DNA of 64,000 nucleotides, from positions 62,001 through 126,000 of the forward strand of contig JAHIRD010000027.1 of NCBI GenBank assembly GCA_018818835.1, read 5' to 3'. Under the pieces are notes generated by a model. That model saw only the letters and a program-made list of their open reading frames with translations. It had not been told where the DNA came from and did not search any database. Position numbers and translations under genes: made by a program. Below, piece by piece: positions 33,266 through 43,023 of the stretch. Within the stretch, counting starts at the first letter, position 1, and each line of letters starts with the position of its first letter. The DNA comes from Pseudomonadota bacterium (lineage in GTDB: Bacteria; Desulfobacterota; Desulfobacteria; Desulfobacterales; Desulfolunaceae).

Positions 33266-34717
33266 TTATTTTACTTTAGGCCATGATTCCACAAGATTTT
33301 TCCCTGAATCAAAGATGCTGATTGAAATGCCGTGATCGCCATCCAGGCGATGCGTTGCGCAGGACACTCATGGGTCGTAGGCGCGCACCGCCATTTCGAT
33401 CTTGTTCAGGGTACCCTCATCCACTTCCCCGTTTTTAATCAACAGCTTGGCGGCCTGATCCACGCTCATGTTAATGGGCCCCAGATTATGGGTGGTGCCC
33501 ACAATCATATTGGCTCGGGTGATCAGACCGTTTTCATCGGTGGAATAATCATGAATCAGAGTGCCTCTGGGCGCTTCCACACAACCCACCCCTCGGCCTG
33601 CTCGCGGTTCCGCAACGGCCCTGACATTTGGATCCGTAATTTCAGGATCATTGAGCAGGGCAATGGCATGCTCACAGGCATAGACTTCTTCAATCAGCCT
33701 TGCCCAGTGATAGAGCAGTGTTGCCTGGGCCGGTCTGCCGAATTTTTCCCTGAATTCTTCCAGCTCTGCCTGGGCATATGGTGTGGACATATGGTCCGTG
33801 ACGTTGATTCTGGCAAGACAGTTGGATCTGTATATCCCTTTGGGCGCATCAAGATCCATTGAAAACCCTTCCCCCCAGCTCCGGGCATAGGGAAACTTCC
33901 CATAGGACCAGGGCACCACCTGCTCACCGATATAATCAGTATAGTCGGTAACATCAAAGTCGGTATATGTGCCGTCCGGTTTCATAAGCCTGATCTTTCC
34001 GTCATACAGATTCATGGCCCCGTTGTCGTCGACGGTCCCCATGAAACCTGTGTTGATGACGCCCAGCACCTGAATGGTGTCCAGATATTTCGCAAAGACC
34101 TCTTTTTTTGCAAAATCCATGGTAAAGAGCGCAAAATCCAGAATTTCCTGCATTTCTACGAGCATCTCCTTGCGGTCCTTTTCGGTGAGCGGTTTGGCAA
34201 AACCGCCGGTCACACCGGCCACAGGATGAATGGCTTTTCCTGAAAACTTTTCCAGAATCATTTTGGCTTTAAACCGCATCTGCACCACTTTTTTGGCAAG
34301 ATCCGGGTTGGCTTTGACCACACCGATGACATTTCTCACTGCGTAATCACTGTCCGGGCCGATCACAAAGTCAGCGGCCGCCAGAAAGAAAAAGTGAAGC
34401 AGCTTGTCTTCCGCATGGGCGATGGTCTGCATGAGTTCACGCAATTTCTGTCCGGCTGGCGGGGGTGTGACACCGAAGCATTTGTCCACGGCCTTGTTTG
34501 ACGCCAGATGATGATGCCAGGGGCAGATACCGCAGATGCGGTTTACAATCCGGGGAAGCTCCTCGGCCGGCTTTCCCTCCACAAATTTTTCAAACCCCCT
34601 TAGGGATTGAAAATGGACTTTGGAGTCCTTTACATTGCCGTCATCATCCAGATTGATGGCAATGGAAGCATGGCCTTCAATCCGGGTTAGCGGTGAAATG
34701 GTGATTGTTCGAGTCAT
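33266..34717 (-). CDS. mvhA: Selenocysteine-containing NiFe hydrogenase large subunit (MvhA/VhuA type)
   Basis: This protein has 483 residues including Sec, from the ATG at 34717 (AGGAACTCTGT upstream; a frame to 34774 has no site). The N-terminal nickel ligands are in NRICGICPWHHH (Cys62, Cys65). A conventional reading stops at ...AVRAYDP where TGA (33368-33370) stands. Reading on gives Sec-VSCATHRLDGDHG and a TAA at 33266. Thus the L2 motif DPCxxCxxH becomes DPUxxCxxH, as known for NiFeSe hydrogenases. A 33-residue tail follows, normally cut off by the maturation protease. The subunit takes up H2 and feeds electrons through MvhG and MvhD to HdrA. Stopping at TGA would remove two nickel ligands. 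Confidence 0.92.
33335..33351 (-). promoter_or_regulatory. bSECIS-like hairpin of mvhA
   Basis: In the mRNA, 16 bases after the UGA, AUCGCC-UGGAU-GGCGAU forms a 6-bp stem with a 5-nt loop containing GG. Position and loop fit the SelB-binding hairpin of bacterial selenoprotein genes. Confidence 0.75.
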
Positions 34718-34904
34718 ACAGAGTTCCTTTTTATTTGCTTTTGTTCTGCCTCCGGCGGCCCTGCCGGAAGCCAAACTTTATGATAAAGTTTGACAAAACA
34801 CGTTTTTGCCATCCACAGGGCCTTGGCAACCATTCAGCCTAAGACGTCCACCCAAACCATTTGCTCAGCTTTTTAAAGCTGCCCCCAGAGTGGGCTACCC
34901 AATG
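34718..34904. repeat. Spacer between mvhG and mvhA with repeat fragments
   Basis: Contains a partial family 2 copy (CATTTGCTCAGCTTTTTAAA at 34859) and GCCTCCGGCGGCCCTGCCGG. No gene. The mvhA ribosome site AAGGAA is at its left end. Confidence 0.5.
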
Positions 34905-35843
34905 TCACGCCCCGTCTTCTTTGAAGGGAGGCCGAAGCTGTCCGTGGGCACCGGAAAACCTGAGAAGCGATGTGGTTTCAGGCAGGGATGTAATGTCGAT
35001 CCCATTGGAGGCCAGCGCATTGAGCATGTCCATCATCTGATTACCCTCATGTTTTACAGGCCCGTAACATCCCCTGCAAGGCACCCTGACAGAAAGGCAT
35101 CGGGGAGTAATGGTGTTGCCGCCGCAGCCGGCCCGGGTCACCGCTCCCATACAGAGAATGCCCTGCTCCAAAAGGCAACGCATGGTATCCAGAGGTTCGG
35201 CAAAACCGTTGTGCTTAGGTGCTTTAAGAAACCGGGTCAGCTTTTTCAGATCACCTTTGCCCTCACGCCGGGTGGGACAGGTATCACACACGCTTTTGTC
35301 AGACAGGTTCGCCGGTCTGTTTTCCAGCAGAGCCACCAGGGCCTCAAACACCTGGTCCGGATGGGGTGGACACCCTGGAAGGTAGACATCCACATGGATT
35401 TTTTCATCCAGTGCATAGCACGATTCCAAAAGCTCGGGGATGCCGGCCGACGGATAACTGTCAGACGGGTCCGTGGTTTCCGTGGTATAATAGCGGTCCA
35501 GAATCTCGTTGTTGCCATAGGTATTGCACAGGGAGGGTATGCCCCCATGGGTGGCGCAGGTGCCCAGGGCGATGACGATTTTGCATTTTTTCCGGATCTC
35601 CTGAGCCAGCTCCAGATGTTCCTCATTCCTGATGCCGCCACTGATAAGGCCCACGTCCGCCTCAGGCAGGGACAGATGTTTTTGATCACCGAGCTGCCCG
35701 TAATATTTGTTGTCCATGAGCACCGGGATATGGACAAAATCAACCAGATTCAGGACATCCAGGAGCCGTTCTCCCATATCCACAACGGCAATTTCACACC
35801 CGGAGCATGAGTTGAGCCATTCGCTTAATACTTTGACTTTCAT
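34905..35843 (-). CDS. mvhG: NiFe hydrogenase small subunit (MvhG type)
   Basis: This protein has 312 residues with the ferredoxin-cluster ligands of MvhG/VhuG. They include NSCSGCEIAVVDMGERLLDV at the N terminus, ALGTCATHGGIPSL, YLPGCPPHPDQVFEALVALL, and C-terminal clusters around RCLLEQGILCMGAVTRAGCG and VPCRGCYGPVKHEG. It lacks a Tat signal, so the enzyme is cytoplasmic, as expected for the Mvh-Hdr complex. It passes electrons from the Ni site of MvhA to MvhD. GGAGTCACT precedes ATG 35843. It lies 105 bases after the FrhB-like gene. Confidence 0.93.
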   Translation of the reverse strand: MKVKVLSEWLNSCSGCEIAVVDMGERLLDVLNLVDFVHIPVLMDNKYYGQLGDQKHLSLPEADVGLISGGIRNEEHLELAQEIRKKCKIVIALGTCATHGGIPSLCNTYGNNEILDRYYTTETTDPSDSYPSAGIPELLESCYALDEKIHVDVYLPGCPPHPDQVFEALVALLENRPANLSDKSVCDTCPTRREGKGDLKKLTRFLKAPKHNGFAEPLDTMRCLLEQGILCMGAVTRAGCGGNTITPRCLSVRVPCRGCYGPVKHEGNQMMDMLNALASNGIDITSLPETTSLLRFSGAHGQLRPPFKEDGA

Positions 35844-35948
35844 AGTGACTCCTTTATTTCAGCCTTGCTTAACAGTATTTGCATGGTGCTTTTTCACATT
35901 TTAGGCCTTAAAAAATGACTATCCAGAGATACCCTTTATGGGTGAATA

Positions 35949-37064
35949 CTAACTGACGACGTTCACCCCTTTAGAACCCAATGTTTTCAAATTCTTTCGG
36001 GCCGTCTGTTTTTTATCATTGGATGCGACGCGCGTTATGGAGAGCGCTTGACTTGCGTAACCGGCATTTTCCGAAACCAAGAAATCCTCCACCAGCTTGT
36101 TCCGTGCATCCGCAAATACGGCTCGTCCCAGAGGCGTTCTTGTAATGACGGTTGTCCAGCCCTCATCCGCACCTATTCCGCCAAATGAAATATCCGCATA
36201 CTCAGACGCATAATCCATACAAAACCGGCAGGCATACCGTTTCATGAACTCAAGGTCGGAAAGGGGCAACTCTTTAACCTCTCCTTCGCTGCTATGAACC
36301 CTGAAGGTTTCCTTAACATTGAGTTTCTTCACGGCGTTCCAGTCAATGTTATGGGTGTCAGAGAGTTTTTTTCTCTGGATATCCCCAAAAATAAAATTCC
36401 CGGAACAGAACAAACCGAAACAGAATTTAATCGAATCCGACGGCATGATCTCAAGAAGCTCCATCCGGCGCACAGACTGAATCTGACAGGGGGTGCCCAC
36501 CAGGGCCACCCTGCGCAGTCCTTTTTGCATTATGGGTGCAAACTCTTCAATGGATGAATAGGTGCGATACTCTTCATTGATCTGATTCACCCCCTGGGAC
36601 ATGTCAAAATAAAAGCCCGCTGCCTCAAGGATTTCCTCTCTGCTGGTGGCCAGTGTGGGATGTCGCTGAAACCGCCCTGTGGGCCTGGTCACAATGGCTC
36701 CATCTATTTTGCCTGTATCAAACAGGTGCACCAACAGTGCCGTGACCACCCCGCCGTCCGTTGCCCTGGCCCTGATCTGCTCGTCCTTTGCCCTGGCAAC
36801 CGTGGTTTCGATGACCCGTCCCATGGGTGCACTCCAGGCAAGCTTTCGCTTCACTTCCTCTTCCAGCTCTTCAATTTCAGGGCATATGGAGTAACACAAG
36901 CCGCATTCGATGCACTTTTCAATATCACGATATTTGGGAGACCCTTGCTTGTCCAACTCCAGGGCGCCATAGTTCACAGCTGTGCAAAAGGTCACACACC
37001 CTCCGCACCGGTGACAGAGTCCCGGCTTCTGAACCTCCTGAATCAAGTTGAAAAACGTTTTCAT
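35949..37064 (-). CDS. FrhB-like flavin/Fe-S protein (F420 hydrogenase beta-subunit family)
   Basis: This protein has 371 residues. Two N-terminal 4Fe-4S motifs are CHRCGGCVTFC and CIECGLCYSICP. The FrhB core follows: RARATDGGVVTALLVHLFDT, VALVGTPCQIQSVRRME and RYACRFCMDYASEYADISFG. In methanogens FrhB carries FAD and reduces coenzyme F420. In sulfate reducers the same family occurs in Hdr operons and may use another hydride carrier or ferredoxin. GGGAGGCTGT precedes ATG 37064. It sits between HdrCB and MvhG, which suggests a fourth electron port of the complex. Its electron acceptor cannot be told from the sequence. Confidence 0.85.
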   Translation of the reverse strand: MKTFFNLIQEVQKPGLCHRCGGCVTFCTAVNYGALELDKQGSPKYRDIEKCIECGLCYSICPEIEELEEEVKRKLAWSAPMGRVIETTVARAKDEQIRARATDGGVVTALLVHLFDTGKIDGAIVTRPTGRFQRHPTLATSREEILEAAGFYFDMSQGVNQINEEYRTYSSIEEFAPIMQKGLRRVALVGTPCQIQSVRRMELLEIMPSDSIKFCFGLFCSGNFIFGDIQRKKLSDTHNIDWNAVKKLNVKETFRVHSSEGEVKELPLSDLEFMKRYACRFCMDYASEYADISFGGIGADEGWTTVITRTPLGRAVFADARNKLVEDFLVSENAGYASQALSITRVASNDKKQTARKNLKTLGSKGVNVVS

Positions 37065-37129
37065 ACAGCCTCCCGATTTGTTTGCGTGTGTTAAGGCAAG
37101 GTCCGATAAATGGTCTCGGACTTTTTCCT

Positions 37130-38431
37130 TTACAAACCGACCTCAGCCAGATCAGGCCCCAGATAGGTCCGTTCATTTTCCCCAAGCGTCCCCATGGCAA
37201 GACAGATCAGGGTCCACAAATGCACGGTGTGAAATGTGCCTTCAAAATGTTCCGACAAATCATGAATCTGGGAATGGCAGTTATGACAGGGGGTGATGCA
37301 GTAATCTGCACCGGTCTTAATGATCTGATTGAATTTCTGGCTGCCGTAAGCGTGTCGTTCTTCAGGCAATCCGGCCTGGAGAAATCCCCCACCGCCGCCG
37401 CAGCAGAAATTATTGGAGCGGTTGGGAGTCATATCAATGAAATTTTCTTCCCCGACCACTGCTTTGACCACGAAGCGCAGGTCTTCCGCGATGGGGTCCC
37501 CCAGGCTTTTCCGAACCAGCTGGCACGGGTCCTGAACCGTAAATTTCACTTTGCGATTCCGGTTCCAGTCTGAACTGACCTTGAGTTTGCCCTCGCGAAT
37601 CCAGCGGGCGTAATATTCGATGATACTTTTGACTTCAAACGTATGCTGAATGTTAAACTTTTTCAGTCCGGCCCGGACTGCAAAAAATTCGTGACCTCAC
37701 TCGGTGTTGAGCCACACCTTTGCCCCTAGATCATCAACGGCTTTCGCCTTGGTTCTTACAATGGATTCCCAGTCTTTATTGTCACCCATAAACATGCAGT
37801 AGTTCTCGGCTGCCCAGCCTTTACTCCCGTAGGTCCAGTCCGCACCCACAGAGTGCAGAATTTTCCATAGGGGCACCATCTCATCGGGTTCGGTCACCGG
37901 CTCCCTGGAATTCTGATTCAGGAAAAAGGTGGCCCCTGATTTGTCCATGGGGGCCTCCAGGCTTTCAAACCCCGATTGACTGTCACGGACTTCCTCAAGC
38001 ACATCTTCCACAACAAAGACCCAGTCCTCCTCCGACGCACCCATGGCGCTACAGGTATCGTGTTTCAAGGCAAGGTCACAGGAACTGACAATCCCCTTGG
38101 GTTTTTCATCCCTGGGTTTTACGCTGCGCACATTGTATATCAGCTGGGGGATGTCGATCTGCATCGGACACACATAAATGCACCGCTGACACATGGTGCA
38201 CATCCATGCCCACGGACTTGAAAGAATCTCCTCATCCATTCCCATGGATGCCATTCGTAAAAATTTTCTCGGGTCCATATCCGCGAGCCCTGTTGCCGGG
38301 CACCCGGATGAACAGACACCGCAGGTCAGGCACATGTTCAGATTGCCGCCGTCGGGCAGAAGCGCCATGACGGAATCTTTGAACAGGCTCTTTTTTTTCT
38401 GACCGAGTTTGATGACAGGTTCAGTACTCAT
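37130..38431 (-). CDS. Selenocysteine-containing HdrC-HdrB fusion (CCG-domain heterodisulfide reductase-like subunit)
   Basis: This protein has 433 residues with Sec245, from the ATG at 38431 (AAGGGGTAAGT). The HdrC part has two 4Fe-4S motifs, CLTCGVCSSGCP and CTMCQRCIYVCP. The HdrB part is CCG-like. A TGA at 37697-37699 splits the frame after ...KVWLNTE; reading through gives NTE-U-GHEFFAVRAGLKKF, where relatives have NTECGH. The second CCG motif is complete: VQDPCQLVR, NNFCCGGGGGF and CITPCHNCHSQI. Such subunits reduce a disulfide or another thiol acceptor with electrons from HdrA. The split frames would otherwise look like two broken genes. Symbol left open because the fusion resembles HdrD in layout. 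Confidence 0.88.
37664..37680 (-). promoter_or_regulatory. bSECIS-like hairpin of the HdrCB gene
   Basis: Sixteen bases after the UGA, CAGUCC-GGGCC-GGACUG forms a 6-bp stem with a 5-nt GGGCC loop. The stem is extended by U and A runs on either side. Confidence 0.75.
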
Positions 38432-38503
38432 ACTTACCCCTTTTTTCTTGCTGTTGTTATGCACTCGTCAATGCCATCGTCTGTAACGGGTAGATCGCGT
38501 GTT

Positions 38504-38947
38504 TTACCCGGTTTTTCTCTGTTCAGCCTCAACCTTTTCAGCAGCCCGGTTTGCCCCCAGCGCTCTGATTTTTTCCGTAAATTCGGTCACGATCAGCGCA
38601 AACCGGGGGGCTTCGGCCGAAGAGACCCACTGAAGGTCAAACCGCCTCGGATCAATGCCCGAATCCTTTAGCACTATGCGTATGATTTCCCCTCTGTCTC
38701 TGGCTTTATAATTACCATCCAGGTAATGACATTCGCCCAGATGTCAGCCCATAACCAGAACACCGTCAGCCCCTCTTGCAAGGGCCTTCACGATCAGTTC
38801 CGGGTGAACCATACCCGAACACATCACCCTGACGGCCTTCATGTTCGGGGGATACTGTATCCGGGAAACCCCGGCAAGATCCCCGCCAGCATAGGCACAC
38901 CAGTTACACAGAAAACCCACTATCACCGGTTCAAAGGATTGACCCAT
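38504..38947 (-). CDS. mvhD: Selenocysteine-containing MvhD iron-sulfur subunit
   Basis: This protein has 147 residues with Sec68. GFLCNWCAYAGGDLAGVSRI is the diagnostic MvhD start, and VRVMCSGMVHPELIVKAL follows. The frame meets TGA (38744-38746) at GVLVMG; reading through gives U-HLGECHYLDGNYKARDRG, where MvhD proteins have CHPGDCHY. The 2Fe-2S subunit links the hydrogenase to HdrA. The frame ends at TAA 38504. GGAGAACACG precedes the ATG. A Sec at this place is known in the VhuD/FrhD group of methanogens and some deltaproteobacteria. Confidence 0.93.
38711..38727 (-). promoter_or_regulatory. bSECIS-like hairpin of mvhD
   Basis: Sixteen bases after the UGA, AUUACC-UGGAU-GGUAAU forms a perfect 6-bp stem. 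The loop UGGAU is identical to that of mvhA although the stems differ. Confidence 0.8.
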
Positions 38948-39170
38948 ATCGTGTTCTCCTTATTTATTGGTTCCGTTTTAAGCCTCCAGCCGTCCTGCCG
39001 GGAGCAAACCCAGTAGGGGCACGGCGCGCCGTGCCCCAACGTCGATTTCAATGACGATTTTGCAACCATGCAAAACCCATTTGCGTGTCGGGGCGAAGCC
39101 TTGGCGATGACCGATCCAGATTTTTAAAATCTGGCCCCCCCGAAAGGGCCGCCAAAAGCTTTTTGGCAGA
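38948..39170. repeat. Spacer between hdrA and mvhD with repeats
   Basis: Contains GGGGCACGGCGCGCCGTGCCCC (a near-perfect palindrome, 39015-39036). It also holds CATTTGCGTGTCGGGGCGAA at 39078 shared with 2849, and the hairpin CCAGATTTTTAAAATCTGG. No gene. Confidence 0.6.
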
Positions 39171-42100
39171 TCACGATGCCTTGAGTACGGCATCCACCTG
39201 GGCCATCAGCTGATCCAGTGTAAATCCGTGGACCTGGACTCCGCCTTTGGGGCAGGTGGCGGCACAGATTCCGCATCCTTTGCACAATGCGGTATCCGTT
39301 TCTATGCGCTTCTGCATACTCGCATGTCCCTGATATTCCACCAGCCTGATGGCATGATAGGGACACACATCCACGCAAAGGGCACAGCCGTCACACCGAT
39401 CCGTGACAAAGGACGTGATGGGATTCAGTTTCATTTCCGTTTTTGCAAGCAAAACGCCTGCACGGGAAACCGCAGCCATAGCCTGGGCAATGGATTCGTC
39501 AACGGGCTTGGGATAATGACAGAGACCTGCCACAAAAAGCCCGTCAACACTCATATCCACCGGTCGAAGTTTTGGATGGGCTTCATTGATAAACCCGTCT
39601 TCATCCACACTGAATTTAAACAGCTGTGACAGTCCCGAGATACCCGAAGACTCAATGGCTGATGCCAAAACAAGATAATCCGCATAAATGGCAACAGGCT
39701 GCTGAAGAATAGGATCTGTTGCAGTGACAACGATCTTGGCATCCTCACGACGGACATCGGGCTTAGTGTCGGAATCATACTGTATGAAAATAACCCCCAG
39801 CTGTCTGGCCTTGTGATACCAGGTTTCAAACACACCATAGGTGCGAATGTCACGGTAAAAAACGAATACCTGTTTTTCAGGGTCCATTTCTTTCAAGGCG
39901 ATGGCTTTTTTGACGGTATGGGTGCAGCACACCCGGCTGCAGTACGGTCGTTCTTTGTTCCTCGATCCCACACACTGAATAAAAGCCACACACTCTGCCT
40001 TCAGGACAGCATCGCTTTTCCCGGCTGTAAATGCGTCAAATTCCAGATGGGTAAAGACCCCAGGGTCGCTTCCATACATGTATTCGGACGGTTTGGTTTC
40101 ACGTCCACCGGTTGCGACAACCGCCACACCAAAAGAAACGTCCGTCCGGGCGTTTTCCTCTGTCTGAATCAGCCCGGTAAAATTGCCCACAGAGCCTTTG
40201 GCTTCAGCAAGAGTGGCCTTTTTCATCACAGTAATCCGGGCATTGTTTTCCACATCAGCGATCATCTGCTCCAGCGCGGGGCGGAGCGTTTGCCCGTCTG
40301 CGGTTTTTTCCAGATAGTGGGCATTACCGCCCAGTTGATCGCTTTTTTCAATGAGCACCGTATCGTAGCCCAGTTCGGAAAACCCCAGTGCGGCCGTCAT
40401 GCCCGATAAACCGCCGCCGATCACCAGTGCTTTTTGTGTGACAGGCACTGACTGCGATCGAAGGGACGAGGCCAGTGCCACCTTGGCCACAGCCATCCTT
40501 ACCTGATCCTTGGCTTTTTGCGTTGCCATTTCAGGGGTGTTTTTATGAACCCAGGCATTGTGATTTCTGATATTGGCCATTTCCATCAGATAGCCGTTCA
40601 GGCCTGCGTCTTTTAGCGTTTCCTGAAACAGCGGTTCATGGGTTCTGGGCGTGCAGGCTGCGATAACAACCCGGTTCAGATTAAGTTCTTTAACCTTGCC
40701 CCCGATGATCACCTGAGTGTCTGTTGAACAGGTGAACAAATTGTTTTCCACAAACACAACATCGGGAAGGGTTTTCGCGTATTCTGCCACGGCCTTGACA
40801 TCCACCACTCCGGCGATGTTCATACCGCAGGAACAAACAAAAACACCGATACGGGGTTCCCCTTGGTCAACATCCCGCTCTTCAGGATAGGTTCTCTCCT
40901 TTGTCAGGGTGCCTTTGGCAGATGCCAATTCCATGGACACCTTACAGGCTGCTGAGGAGGCCTGTGTCACTGATCGCGGAATGGCCATGGGGCCGGAAAA
41001 ACTGCCCCCGATACAGATCCCCTTTCGTGAGGACTGGGACGGCGAAAACGAATCCGTTCTGGCAAATCCCCATTGATCCAGATCAATCGCGGCGATTTTT
41101 GATAACTTTTCCGCATCAGAAGGCGGCTCCATGCCCACGGACATAACGGCCATGTCAAACAATTCCGTGCGTTTTCCGCCGTCTTTGTCCATCCAGGTGA
41201 TGCTTACACCGCTGCCGTTAGGGCCGGGATCAAAGGTATGGGGCCGTTCACGAATAAATCGGACCCCTTTTTCAGCCGCATCCTCATAATACCGGTCAAA
41301 ATTTTTCCCATGACTCCTGATGTCCATGTAAAAAACTGTCTGGGTGGCATGGGACGGAAGATGGTCTGCCGTGACAAGGCATTGTTTGATGGCATACATG
41401 CAGCAGACACTGGAGCAGTAGCTGCGGTCATGCCGGCTGATACTTCGGGAACCCACGCACTGCAGCCATGCGATGCTAAGCGGTTCCTGGTTGTCCGAAG
41501 GCTTGGCCAGATGCCCCATGAGCGGCCCCCCTGCCGACAGCATCCGCTCATACTCCATCGATGTGACCACATCCGGTATACGGCCGTATCCGGTATAATC
41601 GTATTTTCCGGGATTAAAGGGAACATGGCCCGGTGAAAGAATCACCGCGCCGGTAAGGATCGTTTTTGTGGTTTCAACATCCTCGAAATTAATGGCTCCT
41701 GTTGGACAGAATTTTTCACAGGCCCGGCATTTGCCTTTCTGAAAATAAAGACAGCTTGAGTCGTCAATGGCATATTTGAGCGGTACGGTCTGACCATACT
41801 GTATATAGACCGCCTTCCTTTTGCTGATCCCCATATTGAACTCATCAGCCACCTTTTTTGGGCATTTTTCAGCACACAGACCGCAGGCAATGCATTTGTC
41901 CATGTCCACAAATCGGGGTTTTTGTTTGACTGTGACGGTGTAGTTGCCAACAGAGCCTGCAACCTCCGTAATTTCTGACAGGGTGTGAATTTCAATGTTT
42001 AAGTGCCGACCGCACTCGACCAATTTTGGCGAGATAATTCACATGGCACAGTCGTTGGTGGGAAAGGTCTTGTCCAGCTTGGCCATTGCACCGCCAATGC

Positions 42101-42218
42101 CTGGACTTTTTTCAATTAAATAGACATAAAATCCCGAGTTGGCCAAGTCAAGTGCGGCCTGAATACCCGAGATCCCCCCACCCACAATGAGAACGGACCC
42201 ATTTGGTTTCGCTGCCAT
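39171..42218 (-). CDS. hdrA: Selenocysteine-containing HdrA (electron-bifurcating flavoprotein, long form)
   Basis: This protein has 1015 residues with Sec60, from the ATG at 42218 (AGGTGTCT). The first FAD motif is [18 protein letters not shown], then [10 protein letters not shown] and TGA (42039-42041). Reading through gives [20 protein letters not shown], where HdrA has a conserved cysteine. 4Fe-4S motifs [13 protein letters not shown] and CRACEKFCP follow. A second flavin domain starts near residue 595 ([17 protein letters not shown]), and ferredoxin motifs [12 protein letters not shown] and [12 protein letters not shown] end the chain. HdrA splits electrons between ferredoxin and HdrB. 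Without read-through the gene looks like a 59-residue fragment plus a TTG-started 950-residue frame. Confidence 0.92.
42001..42017 (-). promoter_or_regulatory. bSECIS-like hairpin of hdrA
   Basis: Twenty-one bases after the UGA, GAGUGC-GGUCG-GCACUU forms a 6-bp stem (one G-U pair). Its loop holds GGUC, the word found in the loop of the E. coli fdhF SECIS. Confidence 0.7.
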
Positions 42219-42352
42219 AGACACCTCTTTTTGTTTTGGTGTGGTTGTGGTTCTCCCATTTCCATCTTGTGGTCGCGACAAAAATAAGAGTTCCTGCATT
42301 CGAACATTGTTAACACGTGCCATAAAAAAAATGACCACTACATAACGTGGCC

Positions 42353-42901
42353 TTAAAATGCAAACGTAACTGAAACATTGTCATCCATGGATCTGCCCTT
42401 TTCGTGAATGGGCTTACCCCCCAGATCACGAATAAGTTTTTCCGCAATCACAGGCACTGCTTTCTGAACAGGCAGGGAGAGCCCCGGTGCAACCATATCC
42501 GGGAGTGTTTCAAACTGAACGACCATAAGCCTTATATCGATGGATGTATTTTCTTTGAGTTCTTTCAGCATATTGGTGGTGGGAAATTGATGGAGTGAAA
42601 AATCACTGATTTTTTCCGGACGTATCTGATCCACATCAATGTCGAACAGTTCGCCTGGCCAGCGGCCCGGCATGTCTACAGCATCAAGGATGATGATCTT
42701 TTCCGGCCGCCGATCACTTAAAATGATATCGAAGAGAATCTCACGAATAGAGGTCCCGACATCAATAAACGTGCAGCCGTCAGCCGGTGTATAGTGGGTT
42801 TCCAAATACTGTATGACAGCCGGACCAAATCCGTCATCGCCAAACAGAGGATTACCACATCCAAAAACCAGCGTATGACTTTTGTTGATCAGCTCAATCA
42901 T
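42353..42901 (-). CDS. Hydrogenase maturation protease (HycI/FrcD-like)
   Basis: This 182-residue protein has the HycI/HyaD peptidase pattern: [20 protein letters not shown] with the first nickel-binding acidic residue, [10 protein letters not shown] with the second, and [14 protein letters not shown] with the histidine. The enzyme cuts the C-terminal tail of the NiFe large subunit after nickel insertion. Here the target is the MvhA tail that follows Sec and the CATH motif. It is the first gene of the operon, 135 bases before hdrA. GGAACACTA precedes the ATG. Confidence 0.88.
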   Translation of the reverse strand: MIELINKSHTLVFGCGNPLFGDDGFGPAVIQYLETHYTPADGCTFIDVGTSIREILFDIILSDRRPEKIIILDAVDMPGRWPGELFDIDVDQIRPEKISDFSLHQFPTTNMLKELKENTSIDIRLMVVQFETLPDMVAPGLSLPVQKAVPVIAEKLIRDLGGKPIHEKGRSMDDNVSVTFAF

Positions 42902-43023
42902 TAGTGTTCCTTTCCTGTGCTTTCAGAACGTGTGACTGATGTACCCCAAATATGTATCAACGCACGGTGGTGTGAGAATAAAAGGTTCCGTCATTCCGGT
43001 ACGGCTTGGCGCTGTTGTGCCAA

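Noticed and set aside
34806-35810. 334-codon plus-strand frame opposite mvhG
   Set aside because: It is antisense to a conserved hydrogenase subunit and without recognisable motifs.
37130-38464. Reading the HdrCB region as two broken genes or a nonsense mutation
   Set aside because: Both halves are in the same frame, the homologous residue is Cys, and a SECIS-like hairpin follows the TGA, as in three other genes of the operon.
39171-42023. A 950-residue HdrA starting at TTG 42023
   Set aside because: It would lack the FAD-binding N terminus, which is present in frame upstream across the TGA.
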